Source of the DNA: Butyrivibrio proteoclasticus B316
GTDB lineage: Bacteria; Bacillota; Clostridia; Lachnospirales; Lachnospiraceae
DNA: 64,000 nt
Reading direction: 5' to 3'
Assembly (NCBI RefSeq): GCF_000145035.1
Contig: NC_014390.1
Location: 1 to 64,000 of the forward strand
Shown here: positions 41,615-49,530 of the stretch, piece by piece
Layout: each line of letters opens with the position of its first letter
Numbering within the stretch: the first letter of the stretch is position 1
Made by a program: the position numbers and the translations under genes
Notes under the pieces: model-generated
What the model was told of the DNA's origin: nothing
The model's database searches: none
The model's input: only the letters and a program-made list of their open reading frames with translations

Positions 41615-43612
41615 ATGTCTTCTAATATGATGATGCGGGTAATGCTCATAGCGATTGCTGTGTGCGCGGTACTCTACATCTTACTGACGATCAACATAAG
41701 AAAAAAGAGATCACTGTCTCCTATAAAAAGTACGAAGAGGAGCCTTAAGGGAATCTACTGGTTATACAGGTTCTTTTCACAGACTCCTGTGCTCAAAAGA
41801 TACTATGCAAAGATAAAGACCTTCCTTGAGATCAACTATCCTGCGGATGAGATGTCAATTAAAAGAAAGGCTACGCTCACAACAGCTAAGTGCGTTGGAG
41901 CAGCACTTCTTCTTATCGTATTTGTCATCTCAATATCGGGTGGTGACTGGTTCTATATATGCATGGGCTGTTTTATGTCTTACTTCATTTTTACCTATTT
42001 CATCACAGCAGCCCAGGAAAGCCTTGATAAGAAGCTCTTAAATCAGCTTGGAGACTTTATCACAAACATAAGACATCACTACTCTGTAGCAGGCAACGTT
42101 GAAGATGCCATCTATGACACCTTGGATGAGACTCCTTATGAGATGGGCCTTCACGCAACCAAGATCTACAAGATGCTAACAGCTACAAATGTTGAGCATG
42201 AAGTAGACAAGTACACAGATATAGCGCCAAATAAGTTCATCCTTACTATGGTGGCCATATGCGCAACCATCAAGGAATATGGTGACAAGACACTTGATGA
42301 CGGACAGTCCCTTTTCCTTACAAACATCAACTACTTAAAGGAAGAGATAAATGTAGAGCTTATAAAGAGAAGAAGGAATGCGTTCCTTTTCTCAGGACTT
42401 ATAACACTTACACTTCTTCCACTGTTTTTCTTAAAGGCAATTGAAGCATGGGGAATATCAAACATCCCTGAAATGACCAGGTTCTATGCAGGACCTGCCG
42501 GAACAACAGTAATGGCCGGTATCTTTGTAATAACCGTTATCGTATACCAGCTTATAGCAAACCTTAAGGACGGTCATGTTGATGATGAGAGAGAGCACAA
42601 GATAATAGGATGGCTCCTTACTGTTCCTTATATAAACAAGTTTGTTACTTTGGAGATCAACAGGCACTATACAAAGCACCTTAGGATCGATGATGGCCTT
42701 AAGATGGTCGGCGACAGGATCGGCGTAAAAGGATTTCTTGTTAAGAGAGTTTTATTTGGACTTCTTGCAGTACTTCTTATAAACCTTGTTATCTTCACTG
42801 CTGAATGGAGAACCAAATATAACCTTTTAAATGACTTTAAGACAACCTTTGAATCCTCGATCGTACCTGATGAAGAATACAGAGAGGCCATGAGGGAAGC
42901 GGCAGTTGAGTACACATTAAGCTCAAGGAATCTTCCGGATACACCTGAGAACAGACAGATGGTGCAGGCGCAGATAGAGAAAAAAGGCATCTCCCCAAAG
43001 TTTTCTGAGCAGGTAACTTCTGAGGTATTTACGAGGATAGCAAAGTACAGGGACGTCTATTACAGATGGTGGTTTTTACTTATCAATATCCTTGGATATC
43101 TGGCGGGTTATTACCTTCCATATCTGATTCTGCAGTACAAGCTTCGTATCGTGAAGATGGACATGGAAGATGAGGTAATCCAGTATCAGACGATTGTCCT
43201 TATCCTGATGCATGTGGATGGAATGCTTGTTGATACAGTCCTTGACTGGCTTGAAAGATTCTCATTCTGCTTCAGGCAGTCAATCCAGGAATGCATCATC
43301 AACCTTGAGTATTCCACAAGCAAGGCTCTTCAGAAGATGAAGAACCAGGAAACATTCCCACCATTTAGGAGATTCGTAGATAACCTTCTTATGGTCGAGG
43401 AAGAAGATATCCTTACAGCGTTCTCTGAGATCGAGACTGACAGAGAATACTACAAGGAAAAGAGAAAGACCGATAACGAGATCATTTCAACACAGAAGGC
43501 GGAAGTCGGAAAGATCGTGGCATTCATACCACTTATCCTGACACTGATCATATACATGATCGTGCCATTTGCGCTCTATTCAATGGAGATGATGAAGAGT
43601 ATCGGTATGTAA
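41615..43612 (+). CDS. Fused TadB-TadC-like pilus platform protein
   Basis: A 665-aa membrane protein that appears to join both T2SSF-type platform subunits. The first half (spans near residues 8, 95, 120; NQLGDFITNIRHHYSVAGN) resembles TadB; the second half (spans near 375, 480, 640; QYQTIVLILMHVDGMLVDTVLDWLERF) resembles TadC and ends with the two usual spans. A Tad system normally has two genes here. It would form the membrane base on which the CpaF ATPase acts. AGGAGA precedes the ATG. Confidence 0.75.
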   Translation: MSSNMMMRVMLIAIAVCAVLYILLTINIRKKRSLSPIKSTKRSLKGIYWLYRFFSQTPVLKRYYAKIKTFLEINYPADEMSIKRKATLTTAKCVGAALLLIVFVISISGGDWFYICMGCFMSYFIFTYFITAAQESLDKKLLNQLGDFITNIRHHYSVAGNVEDAIYDTLDETPYEMGLHATKIYKMLTATNVEHEVDKYTDIAPNKFILTMVAICATIKEYGDKTLDDGQSLFLTNINYLKEEINVELIKRRRNAFLFSGLITLTLLPLFFLKAIEAWGISNIPEMTRFYAGPAGTTVMAGIFVITVIVYQLIANLKDGHVDDEREHKIIGWLLTVPYINKFVTLEINRHYTKHLRIDDGLKMVGDRIGVKGFLVKRVLFGLLAVLLINLVIFTAEWRTKYNLLNDFKTTFESSIVPDEEYREAMREAAVEYTLSSRNLPDTPENRQMVQAQIEKKGISPKFSEQVTSEVFTRIAKYRDVYYRWWFLLINILGYLAGYYLPYLILQYKLRIVKMDMEDEVIQYQTIVLILMHVDGMLVDTVLDWLERFSFCFRQSIQECIINLEYSTSKALQKMKNQETFPPFRRFVDNLLMVEEEDILTAFSEIETDREYYKEKRKTDNEIISTQKAEVGKIVAFIPLILTLIIYMIVPFALYSMEMMKSIGM

Positions 43613-43678
43613 CTAAGGTATAAAGAGCAGGGCCTCTTGATACATATAATAAAAAATCAAAGAAAAAGGAGTTTTAAA

Positions 43679-44119
43679 ATGGGCGGAAGTTTATCAGAAG
43701 GATTAAGAACAGTTTTCGCAGTAGTACTTTCATGTCTGGTGATCGGATTTGTATTCATGCAGTGGTCATCCGTTAAGGAGTCAGGAAACACAGCTCTTAC
43801 AGATTCAAACTCAACCATCACACAGATGGATGAAGCAAAGTACACACAGTATGATGCAGCAGTTGTAACAGGTTCAGAAGTTGTCAACGTAATCAAGCTT
43901 CACCAGAACGATCAGATCTATGTAGGCGTTAACACAGGATCAGGTATGGTTAATTACATCTATTCTGGTCCATCTCTTACAGGTGCTGGTGCTGACCTTG
44001 CAGATGCAAGAGATAAGACAAACGCAGCATACATCAATCCTAACTCAAAGTTCACAGGAAAAGTTATCAGAGCAGTCAATACAGACGCAATCGTAGGTAT
44101 CGAATTCACAAAGAGCTAA
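43679..44119 (+). CDS. Probable major pilin-like protein (prepilin motif with a two-residue leader)
   Basis: A 146-aa protein. It begins MG-GSLSEGL then a hydrophobic segment (TVFAVVLSCLVIGFVFM). Cleavage after G2 would put Glu at +5, the type IV/Flp prepilin rule (G, then xxxxE). The C-terminal 120 residues are a Ser/Thr/Asn-rich globular part. AAGGAG lies ahead of ATG 43,679. It is followed by a stable stem-loop without a T tract, such as often protects abundant mRNA, so this is my candidate for the major pilin. Confidence 0.65.
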   Translation: MGGSLSEGLRTVFAVVLSCLVIGFVFMQWSSVKESGNTALTDSNSTITQMDEAKYTQYDAAVVTGSEVVNVIKLHQNDQIYVGVNTGSGMVNYIYSGPSLTGAGADLADARDKTNAAYINPNSKFTGKVIRAVNTDAIVGIEFTKS

Positions 44120-44135
44120 TAACCTAGGAACATAC

Positions 44136-44159
44136 TGCCGGAGGCTAAAGCCTCCGGCA
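44136..44159 (+). promoter_or_regulatory. Strong stem-loop after the pilin-like gene (mRNA stabiliser?)
   Basis: TGCCGGAGGC (44,136-44,145) pairs perfectly with GCCTCCGGCA (44,150-44,159) around TAAA. No T tract follows, and the operon continues 20 nt later, so partial termination or protection of the upstream mRNA from decay is more likely than full termination. Confidence 0.7.
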
Positions 44160-44178
44160 TCTAAAAAGGAAAAACAGA

Positions 44179-44595
44179 ATGGGCGAAACAGTATCAGAAT
44201 ACATGCATATGGTGGTAGCGACCATCGTCTTTGCATCTGCTTTGGCATTTTTCTTTGCATATATGGGGCTTTTATCTATGTTCAACAAAACAGAAATAGA
44301 TGACATGAATACAAAGACCTCTGTAACAATGGACACTCAGATAGGTTATTCGGAACCTGTCTTATATGTAAAAGGAAGCTCTGTTTACACTGATATCATC
44401 AGTCAGGGCGACCACATAACAATAACACTGGATGGTACAGTACTTGATGCTGACTATCTTACTAACCTTAGGGAAAACAATCCAGCTTACCTTCAGGATC
44501 TTAGAGCCAAGATAAGCATGGACGACGATTATGTAATAAAACACGAGTATTATTCAACTAACGAGATCAAGGCTGTGGAGTACACGCACAGCTGA
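44179..44595 (+). CDS. Pilin-like protein 2 (Flp-type MG-xxxxEY start)
   Basis: A 138-aa protein starting MG-ETVSEYMHMVVATIVFAS, which fits the Flp/Tad pilin signature G, xxxx, E, Y exactly, followed by a hydrophobic helix and a ~95-residue globular part. Again the leader would be only Met-Gly. Probably a minor pilin or pseudopilin. Confidence 0.65.
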   Translation: MGETVSEYMHMVVATIVFASALAFFFAYMGLLSMFNKTEIDDMNTKTSVTMDTQIGYSEPVLYVKGSSVYTDIISQGDHITITLDGTVLDADYLTNLRENNPAYLQDLRAKISMDDDYVIKHEYYSTNEIKAVEYTHS

Positions 44596-44616
44596 CTATA
44601 GATTAAGGAGCTATTT

Positions 44617-45144
44617 ATGGGTGACGTCTTAGGAAAAGTATTTGCAGCATTTTTGGGATGCATACTGATGTTTATTGTCCCTATCATGCTGATTGCCCAG
44701 AAACAGGATACTATCAGACAAAGCTATATAGACAATGCAGTTGTTGAGTTCGTAGACAATGCGAAGGTTGCAGGAAAGATCACTCCTCAGGCCTATGAGA
44801 AGCTCTGCTACGACATAGACACTGCACATCTTCTTTGCGAGATAAAGATTACCCATTCATCAGCATACACAGTGCCTACAGAAGTGGTAGACCCGGCAAC
44901 CGGCTATCATGAGGTTGCAACCTACAGAGTAGACTATACAAAAGAAGAGATCCTTTCAGTCATGTACCCGTCATCAGGCCCTGATCAGGACTACAGGATG
45001 AAGAATGGTGATTACATTTCCGTGGAAGTAAAGAATATTTCTCCTACACTCGGCACAAGACTTTCAAGGGTATTCCAGACCAAAAGCTCTGACATAACAC
45101 TGTTCACATCCTATGGCGGATATGTAGGTAACAACAGGCAGTAG
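44617..45144 (+). CDS. Pilin-like or TadE-like protein 3
   Basis: A 175-aa protein starting MG-DVLGKVFAAFLGCILMF, with a single N-terminal hydrophobic helix. The Glu at +5 is replaced by Lys, so it may not be processed or may be a minor pseudopilin. The rest is Ser/Tyr-rich. AAGGAG (44,606-44,611) lies ahead. Confidence 0.6.
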   Translation: MGDVLGKVFAAFLGCILMFIVPIMLIAQKQDTIRQSYIDNAVVEFVDNAKVAGKITPQAYEKLCYDIDTAHLLCEIKITHSSAYTVPTEVVDPATGYHEVATYRVDYTKEEILSVMYPSSGPDQDYRMKNGDYISVEVKNISPTLGTRLSRVFQTKSSDITLFTSYGGYVGNNRQ

Positions 45145-45152
45145 GAGGCATA

Positions 45153-46253
45153 ATGAAGTTTAGTGATTATATTTTGATCTTCATTGGGATAATCCTTTGC
45201 TTTGGTATTGTTTCATTTGCAAATGTGGACATAACCAAAAAGGTAAATACCCAGAACATAGAGTATTCAAACAAACTTACCGCAGCTTCCTATGATGCAG
45301 CCCAGACCATGAATACCGACAACGTCGAGAAATACGGTCATGTATGGAACGACGAGGACGACTTAAATGATACGCTGACAGTCTTTTACAACTCACTTGT
45401 TTATTCATTTAACTGGGACAATCAGGGTAGGGTAGATGAGATGGCCCTGTACACTCCTGTAGTGTGCATGGTAGATGTTGACGGATATTATATAAGTCAC
45501 AACGTTGTTTTTGATACATCGGGAATGGTAGAGATCCCTTCAGAAACTGACAAGAGGAATGGCCTCACCACTCTAAATACATGGACAAAGAACTATGGCG
45601 GAGTTCTTCTTAGATATTACCTTAGCGACTATGTTGAAGTGTATTCCCTCGATGGAACCATCTTTTCAGGAAACAGGAAGGATGTTTACAAAACACTCAC
45701 AGAAAAACGTCCTGGAGGCGCAGAGGTTTCAAATCTGTGCTTTTTGATGGATGATGATACATTTAATGCCAACAAGAACGAGCTCATAGTGCGAGAGATA
45801 AACAAAGCCTGTGAATATTACATCAACAGACATAACGTTATAGGTGATAACTATGAAAACCAGTATACATTTGAAATGCCAGAGATAGCAGGAGAGGACT
45901 GGGCAAGACTTTTAAAGAACCCTACGATCATCTCATTTTTGCAGGGGTATGCAGCAAAGGCTGACAACAGATATCTAAATATCTATGCTCTTGGCGGTGG
46001 TGAGCTGGTAAGAAATTACCACTACTTTATTGATGGTGATGAGTATCACTGTATAGAGTCAGATCCTGACGTATCACAGGTAACAAATACCGTGACAACA
46101 AGTTATGAGTCAGAGGGCGTTACAAAGACCGTGACAACAACCTATGTACAGTATATGTTTAATGGTCATGAAATTGAAACCGTCTATAATACCCAGACAG
46201 AGTGTGCAAAGAGAGGCGCAACTCCTCATAACTGCGTATATGAATGGAATTAG
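45153..46253 (+). CDS. Bitopic pilus-operon protein, TadG-like position
   Basis: A 366-aa protein with one N-terminal span (YILIFIGIILCFGIVSFA, residues 6-23) and a large outer domain. No Gly-leader prepilin signature. It closes the operon, where tad loci carry the large minor pilins TadE/F/G, so a tip or adaptor role is possible. GGAGG lies ahead, 8 nt after the previous stop. Confidence 0.6.
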   Translation: MKFSDYILIFIGIILCFGIVSFANVDITKKVNTQNIEYSNKLTAASYDAAQTMNTDNVEKYGHVWNDEDDLNDTLTVFYNSLVYSFNWDNQGRVDEMALYTPVVCMVDVDGYYISHNVVFDTSGMVEIPSETDKRNGLTTLNTWTKNYGGVLLRYYLSDYVEVYSLDGTIFSGNRKDVYKTLTEKRPGGAEVSNLCFLMDDDTFNANKNELIVREINKACEYYINRHNVIGDNYENQYTFEMPEIAGEDWARLLKNPTIISFLQGYAAKADNRYLNIYALGGGELVRNYHYFIDGDEYHCIESDPDVSQVTNTVTTSYESEGVTKTVTTTYVQYMFNGHEIETVYNTQTECAKRGATPHNCVYEWN

Positions 46254-46274
46254 TAATCTGAATACAATTAGTAT

Positions 46275-46318
46275 ATAGCCAGTTTCGCAATAAAGTCTGC
46301 GAAATTGGCTATTTTCTT
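46275..46318 (+). terminator. Intrinsic terminator ending the pilus operon
   Basis: AGCCAGTTTCGCA (46,277-46,289) pairs with TGCGAAATTGGCT (46,298-46,310) with a G-T pair, followed by ATTTTCTT. Confidence 0.85.
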
Positions 46319-46487
46319 ACTATCAAGCTGTAACATAAAGCGGATGATTTTTGTCAGACCTGTTTTTTTTCAATTTGGTAGGAATAATAAACCATATTTT
46401 GCTGTTATTTGCCTATATCCTACGCCGCATCTGTATTATTATCAATCATGTAAGGAGCTTTTCCTTATAGAAGGAGAAAGAGATTGT

Positions 46488-46682
46488 ATGAAAAACAAAA
46501 AGTTAGAAGCATTTGTAGTTTTAGTTGGTGGAGCAGCGTGGGTATATGTGGCATTAACAAGTGGAAAGCCCGTATTTTTATGTGCAGCGTTTCCACTACT
46601 CTACCTGGCATATGATCTGTTTATGAAGAGTAAAAACAGTAAGAAAACTATAACAACTGGCAAGAAGGGATCCGATAAATGA
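46488..46682 (+). CDS. Small two-span membrane protein
   Basis: A 64-aa protein (MKNKKLEAFVVLVGGAAWVY...) with two hydrophobic segments and a basic tail. AAGGAG (46,471-46,476) precedes ATG 46,488; the longer frame from 46,305 runs back through the terminator and is rejected. No family recognised. Confidence 0.65.
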   Translation: MKNKKLEAFVVLVGGAAWVYVALTSGKPVFLCAAFPLLYLAYDLFMKSKNSKKTITTGKKGSDK

Positions 46683-46874
46683 GTTCCTTCTATTTTTTTG
46701 CTCGAAAATATGCGGATTGCTAAGATGCAGATAATAATATAAAATTGATACTTGCAGGATATATGGGCATTTTGGGGCGATACATGGCAGAAAAATTGAC
46801 AATTATACAGTCCTGCACTATATTTAATATAATAAAAAGATATATATAAAGTATTGTTATGGGGAATAACACGC

Positions 46875-47717
46875 ATGAAAAAGTATATGTTATTAAAAAG
46901 ATGCCTTCTAACTGCATCAATGATAGGGATGTTTATGGCAAGCACAGTTCATGTGCAATGTACTGAAGGCACGTTTTATTCTTCTAAAGAAGAATCGCAA
47001 TTGATTGAAAAGCTTCGAAAAGAATGTGAAGATGCAGGGTATACTTTGGGCCATTTTGGAAGTGGATCAGGGCAAACAGATAACTCTCAGGATACATCTA
47101 ATCAAGAAACAGTGAAGCAGGCCAAATCATGTGAACATGACTACGTTGAATCCATTACTAAAGAAGCAACATGTGCTGAAGATGGTGAAATGATAAGTAA
47201 ATGTTCTAAATGTGGTGATTCCTACAAAACAGTGATTCCAGCAACAGGAAAACATGACTATGTATCTGAAACTACTAAAGAAGCTACCTGTACAGAGGCT
47301 GGGGTGCTTACATATACCTGTAAAGTATGTGGTGATTCTTATACTGAAGAAATACCAATTATTGACCATAAATATGAAGAATCTGTAACCAAAGATGCGA
47401 CATGTTTAGAGTCTGGTGAGATAACTTATACATGCTCAATGTGTGGTGATAGCTATACAGAGGAGATTGCAGCTACTGGTCACGAAGCTGGAACGCCAAT
47501 AGTGACTAAAGAGGCTGGATGGTTTACTCCAGGAGAAAAGGTGACAAGATGTACACGTTGTGAAGAGGTGCTCAGTACAGAAGCGATGCCTAGCAGATTT
47601 CCAGTAGCATATTTATATATCCTGATATCTGTAATTGCCATTTTTGTAATAGTTGGCATTAGCCTGACAGTAATGAAAAAGAAGAACGCCAAAAGTAAAC
47701 TTGCAAAAAGTGCATAA
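46875..47717 (+). CDS. Exported protein with C-x-x-C repeats and a C-terminal anchor
   Basis: A 280-aa protein: signal peptide (MKKYMLLKRCLLTASMIGM..., about 1-33), a charged linker, three tandem ~39-residue repeats from about residue 86 and one degenerate copy. Each repeat has H-[DEK]-Y, T-C, then C-x-x-C-G-D-S-Y, so two Cys pairs per repeat may bind zinc or form disulfides. A C-terminal span (YLYILISVIAIFVIVGISL) and a basic tail anchor it. Repeats of this type are common in clostridial surface proteins; the function is unknown. Confidence 0.75.
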   Translation: MKKYMLLKRCLLTASMIGMFMASTVHVQCTEGTFYSSKEESQLIEKLRKECEDAGYTLGHFGSGSGQTDNSQDTSNQETVKQAKSCEHDYVESITKEATCAEDGEMISKCSKCGDSYKTVIPATGKHDYVSETTKEATCTEAGVLTYTCKVCGDSYTEEIPIIDHKYEESVTKDATCLESGEITYTCSMCGDSYTEEIAATGHEAGTPIVTKEAGWFTPGEKVTRCTRCEEVLSTEAMPSRFPVAYLYILISVIAIFVIVGISLTVMKKKNAKSKLAKSA

Positions 47718-47722
47718 TAGTG

Positions 47723-47735
47723 GTTCACTGTGAAC
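47723..47735. repeat. Palindrome GTTCACTGTGAAC (copy 4 of 4)
   Basis: The core palindrome lies 5 nt after the stop codon of the previous gene and before its terminator; unlike copies 2 and 3 it is not just ahead of a ribosome binding site. Confidence 0.8.
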
Positions 47736-47750
47736 TGAATATAATAGACA

Positions 47751-47784
47751 AACCCGTAATTCGCGCAAGAATTATGGGTTTTTT
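47751..47784 (+). terminator. Intrinsic terminator
   Basis: AACCCGTAATTC (47,751-47,762) pairs with GAATTATGGGTT (47,769-47,780, one G-T pair), 6-nt loop, six Ts. Confidence 0.9.
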
Positions 47785-47796
47785 GTTGTGCAATTC

Positions 47797-47825
47797 TTGA
47801 ATGAACTATTAGAAAGTGTTATAGT
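47797..47825 (+). promoter_or_regulatory. Promoter of the secreted-protein operon
   Basis: TTGAAT (47,797-47,802), 17-bp spacer, TATAGT (47,820-47,825); the ATG at 47,858 follows after CAAGGAG. Confidence 0.65.
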
Positions 47826-47857
47826 ATATCTAAATGTAATAGTACAAGGAGAATATC

Positions 47858-49519
47858 ATGCACTCAATTACTAAAAGGATCTGTACTGTATGTGGACTTC
47901 TTTTTTTGTCTTTTGTCTTATTATTAGCAATTCCGGTAAAGGTTTATGCATGGGATGTACACTTAGATGAATATAATAACGTGACATTTGTAACTGTCGA
48001 TAAGAGGCGAACAACTCCGATACACTATCAAACAAAAGGAGTAACAATAACAAGATGTGCTTATCCTGGAAAACAGGAAATACATAGTGATAAAAACCAT
48101 TTTGATTGGCAATTGGCAAATGTTAAAGAAGATTTAGATGAGGAAAGAAATACATATTATAATACGTGGTTAATAAAGCTAGAAGACATAATTAGCCAAG
48201 CTGCAATTGAAGACCCAGCATGGGCCGAGGAAATACAAAAAGCGGTTGATGGAACAGGCCCTGCTGTGTATATAAAAATCGATTGTATAATGATGGCTTA
48301 TGATGACACGACAGGAAAGGCAGATGGTCCTTTTTTGAATGTTCCCGGGTATGGTGGATCAGATGGAAACCTGCAAGTTGGTGTTACGGAAGACGGATAT
48401 AGCATGAGTCAGATATTTAATGTAAATAACGGTCTTCTTTCGCACTTTAATAGATATCTACTTATAGGTAATGGGACGATTGAAATACAACAAGACAATG
48501 AAGATGATGAGTTTGTGGCATATGATTACACAATGGATAAGTATGCAAATATCGATGCAAACCAGCCTGCATTTGCTATGAGCAATTTTTCTTCGGAGTT
48601 CGATCTATCAAAAGGTATTCCTTCAAGTGAGTATATTACAAATACTTTTCTTGCTGACAGCTGGTATGGAAATACAAATGTCTATGCAAGGATAGTAAGT
48701 AAGCACTATACGCATCCAATTACATATAGATGGAAGATTGATAGTGGCTATTGGACATATATAGATACTGATAATGATGGAATTAACGAAACTCCCTGGT
48801 GGGAATATGACATAGATACTTATTCCGAGACAGTAAATCTTGATATTGGAACAGCATATGTGGCATTCCAGTATTTGTCTGATACACATATATATGATTT
48901 TACTAATGCAGACATAGCAAATGGTGCTTATGATGGTGACCATATTTATTATGATGATACGCACGAAGTACCAATAACTTGCATAGGGACCAAGGACTAT
49001 AAAGATGTAGCTACTCATGGGCCATTGATCACAGAAGAGCCTCTTTGGAAAGCAACAACAAGCGATCATGTAAGCCTTGGTACATTCACATATAAGAATT
49101 CTGTTGATCTAGGTCTTGTATCTCAAAAACCAGATTTAGACGCTCAGAAAAAAAATGATATAGATGCTATAAGGAAGATTATCTCTGCAAACACAAGAAC
49201 AAGAAACGATAAGTTGGTTATTGACGGTCACACTTTTATGAGTAATGAGACAGTGACTGGATGTAATTTTGTCGATGAACAAAATCCTGTACCAACCACA
49301 TATAAGCTGTGTACAAATTCAGCAGCATGGGTACATGATTATTTGCAGCAAACTGGTACGAAACCGCTTCATGCATATGATCCAGCAGATGTAACAGGAA
49401 GCGTATCTGTTCAGATACCGCCAACAGTTGATAACGGATATTATGAAACATCTATGAAAGTCTATTATCAGCGACTTGCTACATACTCAAAAACAGCAAT
49501 ACAGTTTAGTGCGGATTAA
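47858..49519 (+). CDS. Large secreted protein, unknown
   Basis: A 553-aa protein with a clear signal peptide (residues about 1-31, ending VYA). The mature part is rich in Asp, Tyr, Thr and Trp with beta character and calcium-loop-like DTDNDGINE near residue 305. No membrane anchor at the C-terminus. It is paired with the next secreted protein (11-nt gap, GGAGG ahead of that one), so they may form a complex on the surface, possibly linked to the pilus or to mating contact. Confidence 0.7.
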   Translation: MHSITKRICTVCGLLFLSFVLLLAIPVKVYAWDVHLDEYNNVTFVTVDKRRTTPIHYQTKGVTITRCAYPGKQEIHSDKNHFDWQLANVKEDLDEERNTYYNTWLIKLEDIISQAAIEDPAWAEEIQKAVDGTGPAVYIKIDCIMMAYDDTTGKADGPFLNVPGYGGSDGNLQVGVTEDGYSMSQIFNVNNGLLSHFNRYLLIGNGTIEIQQDNEDDEFVAYDYTMDKYANIDANQPAFAMSNFSSEFDLSKGIPSSEYITNTFLADSWYGNTNVYARIVSKHYTHPITYRWKIDSGYWTYIDTDNDGINETPWWEYDIDTYSETVNLDIGTAYVAFQYLSDTHIYDFTNADIANGAYDGDHIYYDDTHEVPITCIGTKDYKDVATHGPLITEEPLWKATTSDHVSLGTFTYKNSVDLGLVSQKPDLDAQKKNDIDAIRKIISANTRTRNDKLVIDGHTFMSNETVTGCNFVDEQNPVPTTYKLCTNSAAWVHDYLQQTGTKPLHAYDPADVTGSVSVQIPPTVDNGYYETSMKVYYQRLATYSKTAIQFSAD

Positions 49520-49530
49520 GGAGGCGGAAG

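Noticed and set aside
46596..46945. Minus-strand frames across 46.6-46.9 kb
   Set aside because: AT-rich shadows that run through promoters and small genes on the plus strand; no ribosome binding site.
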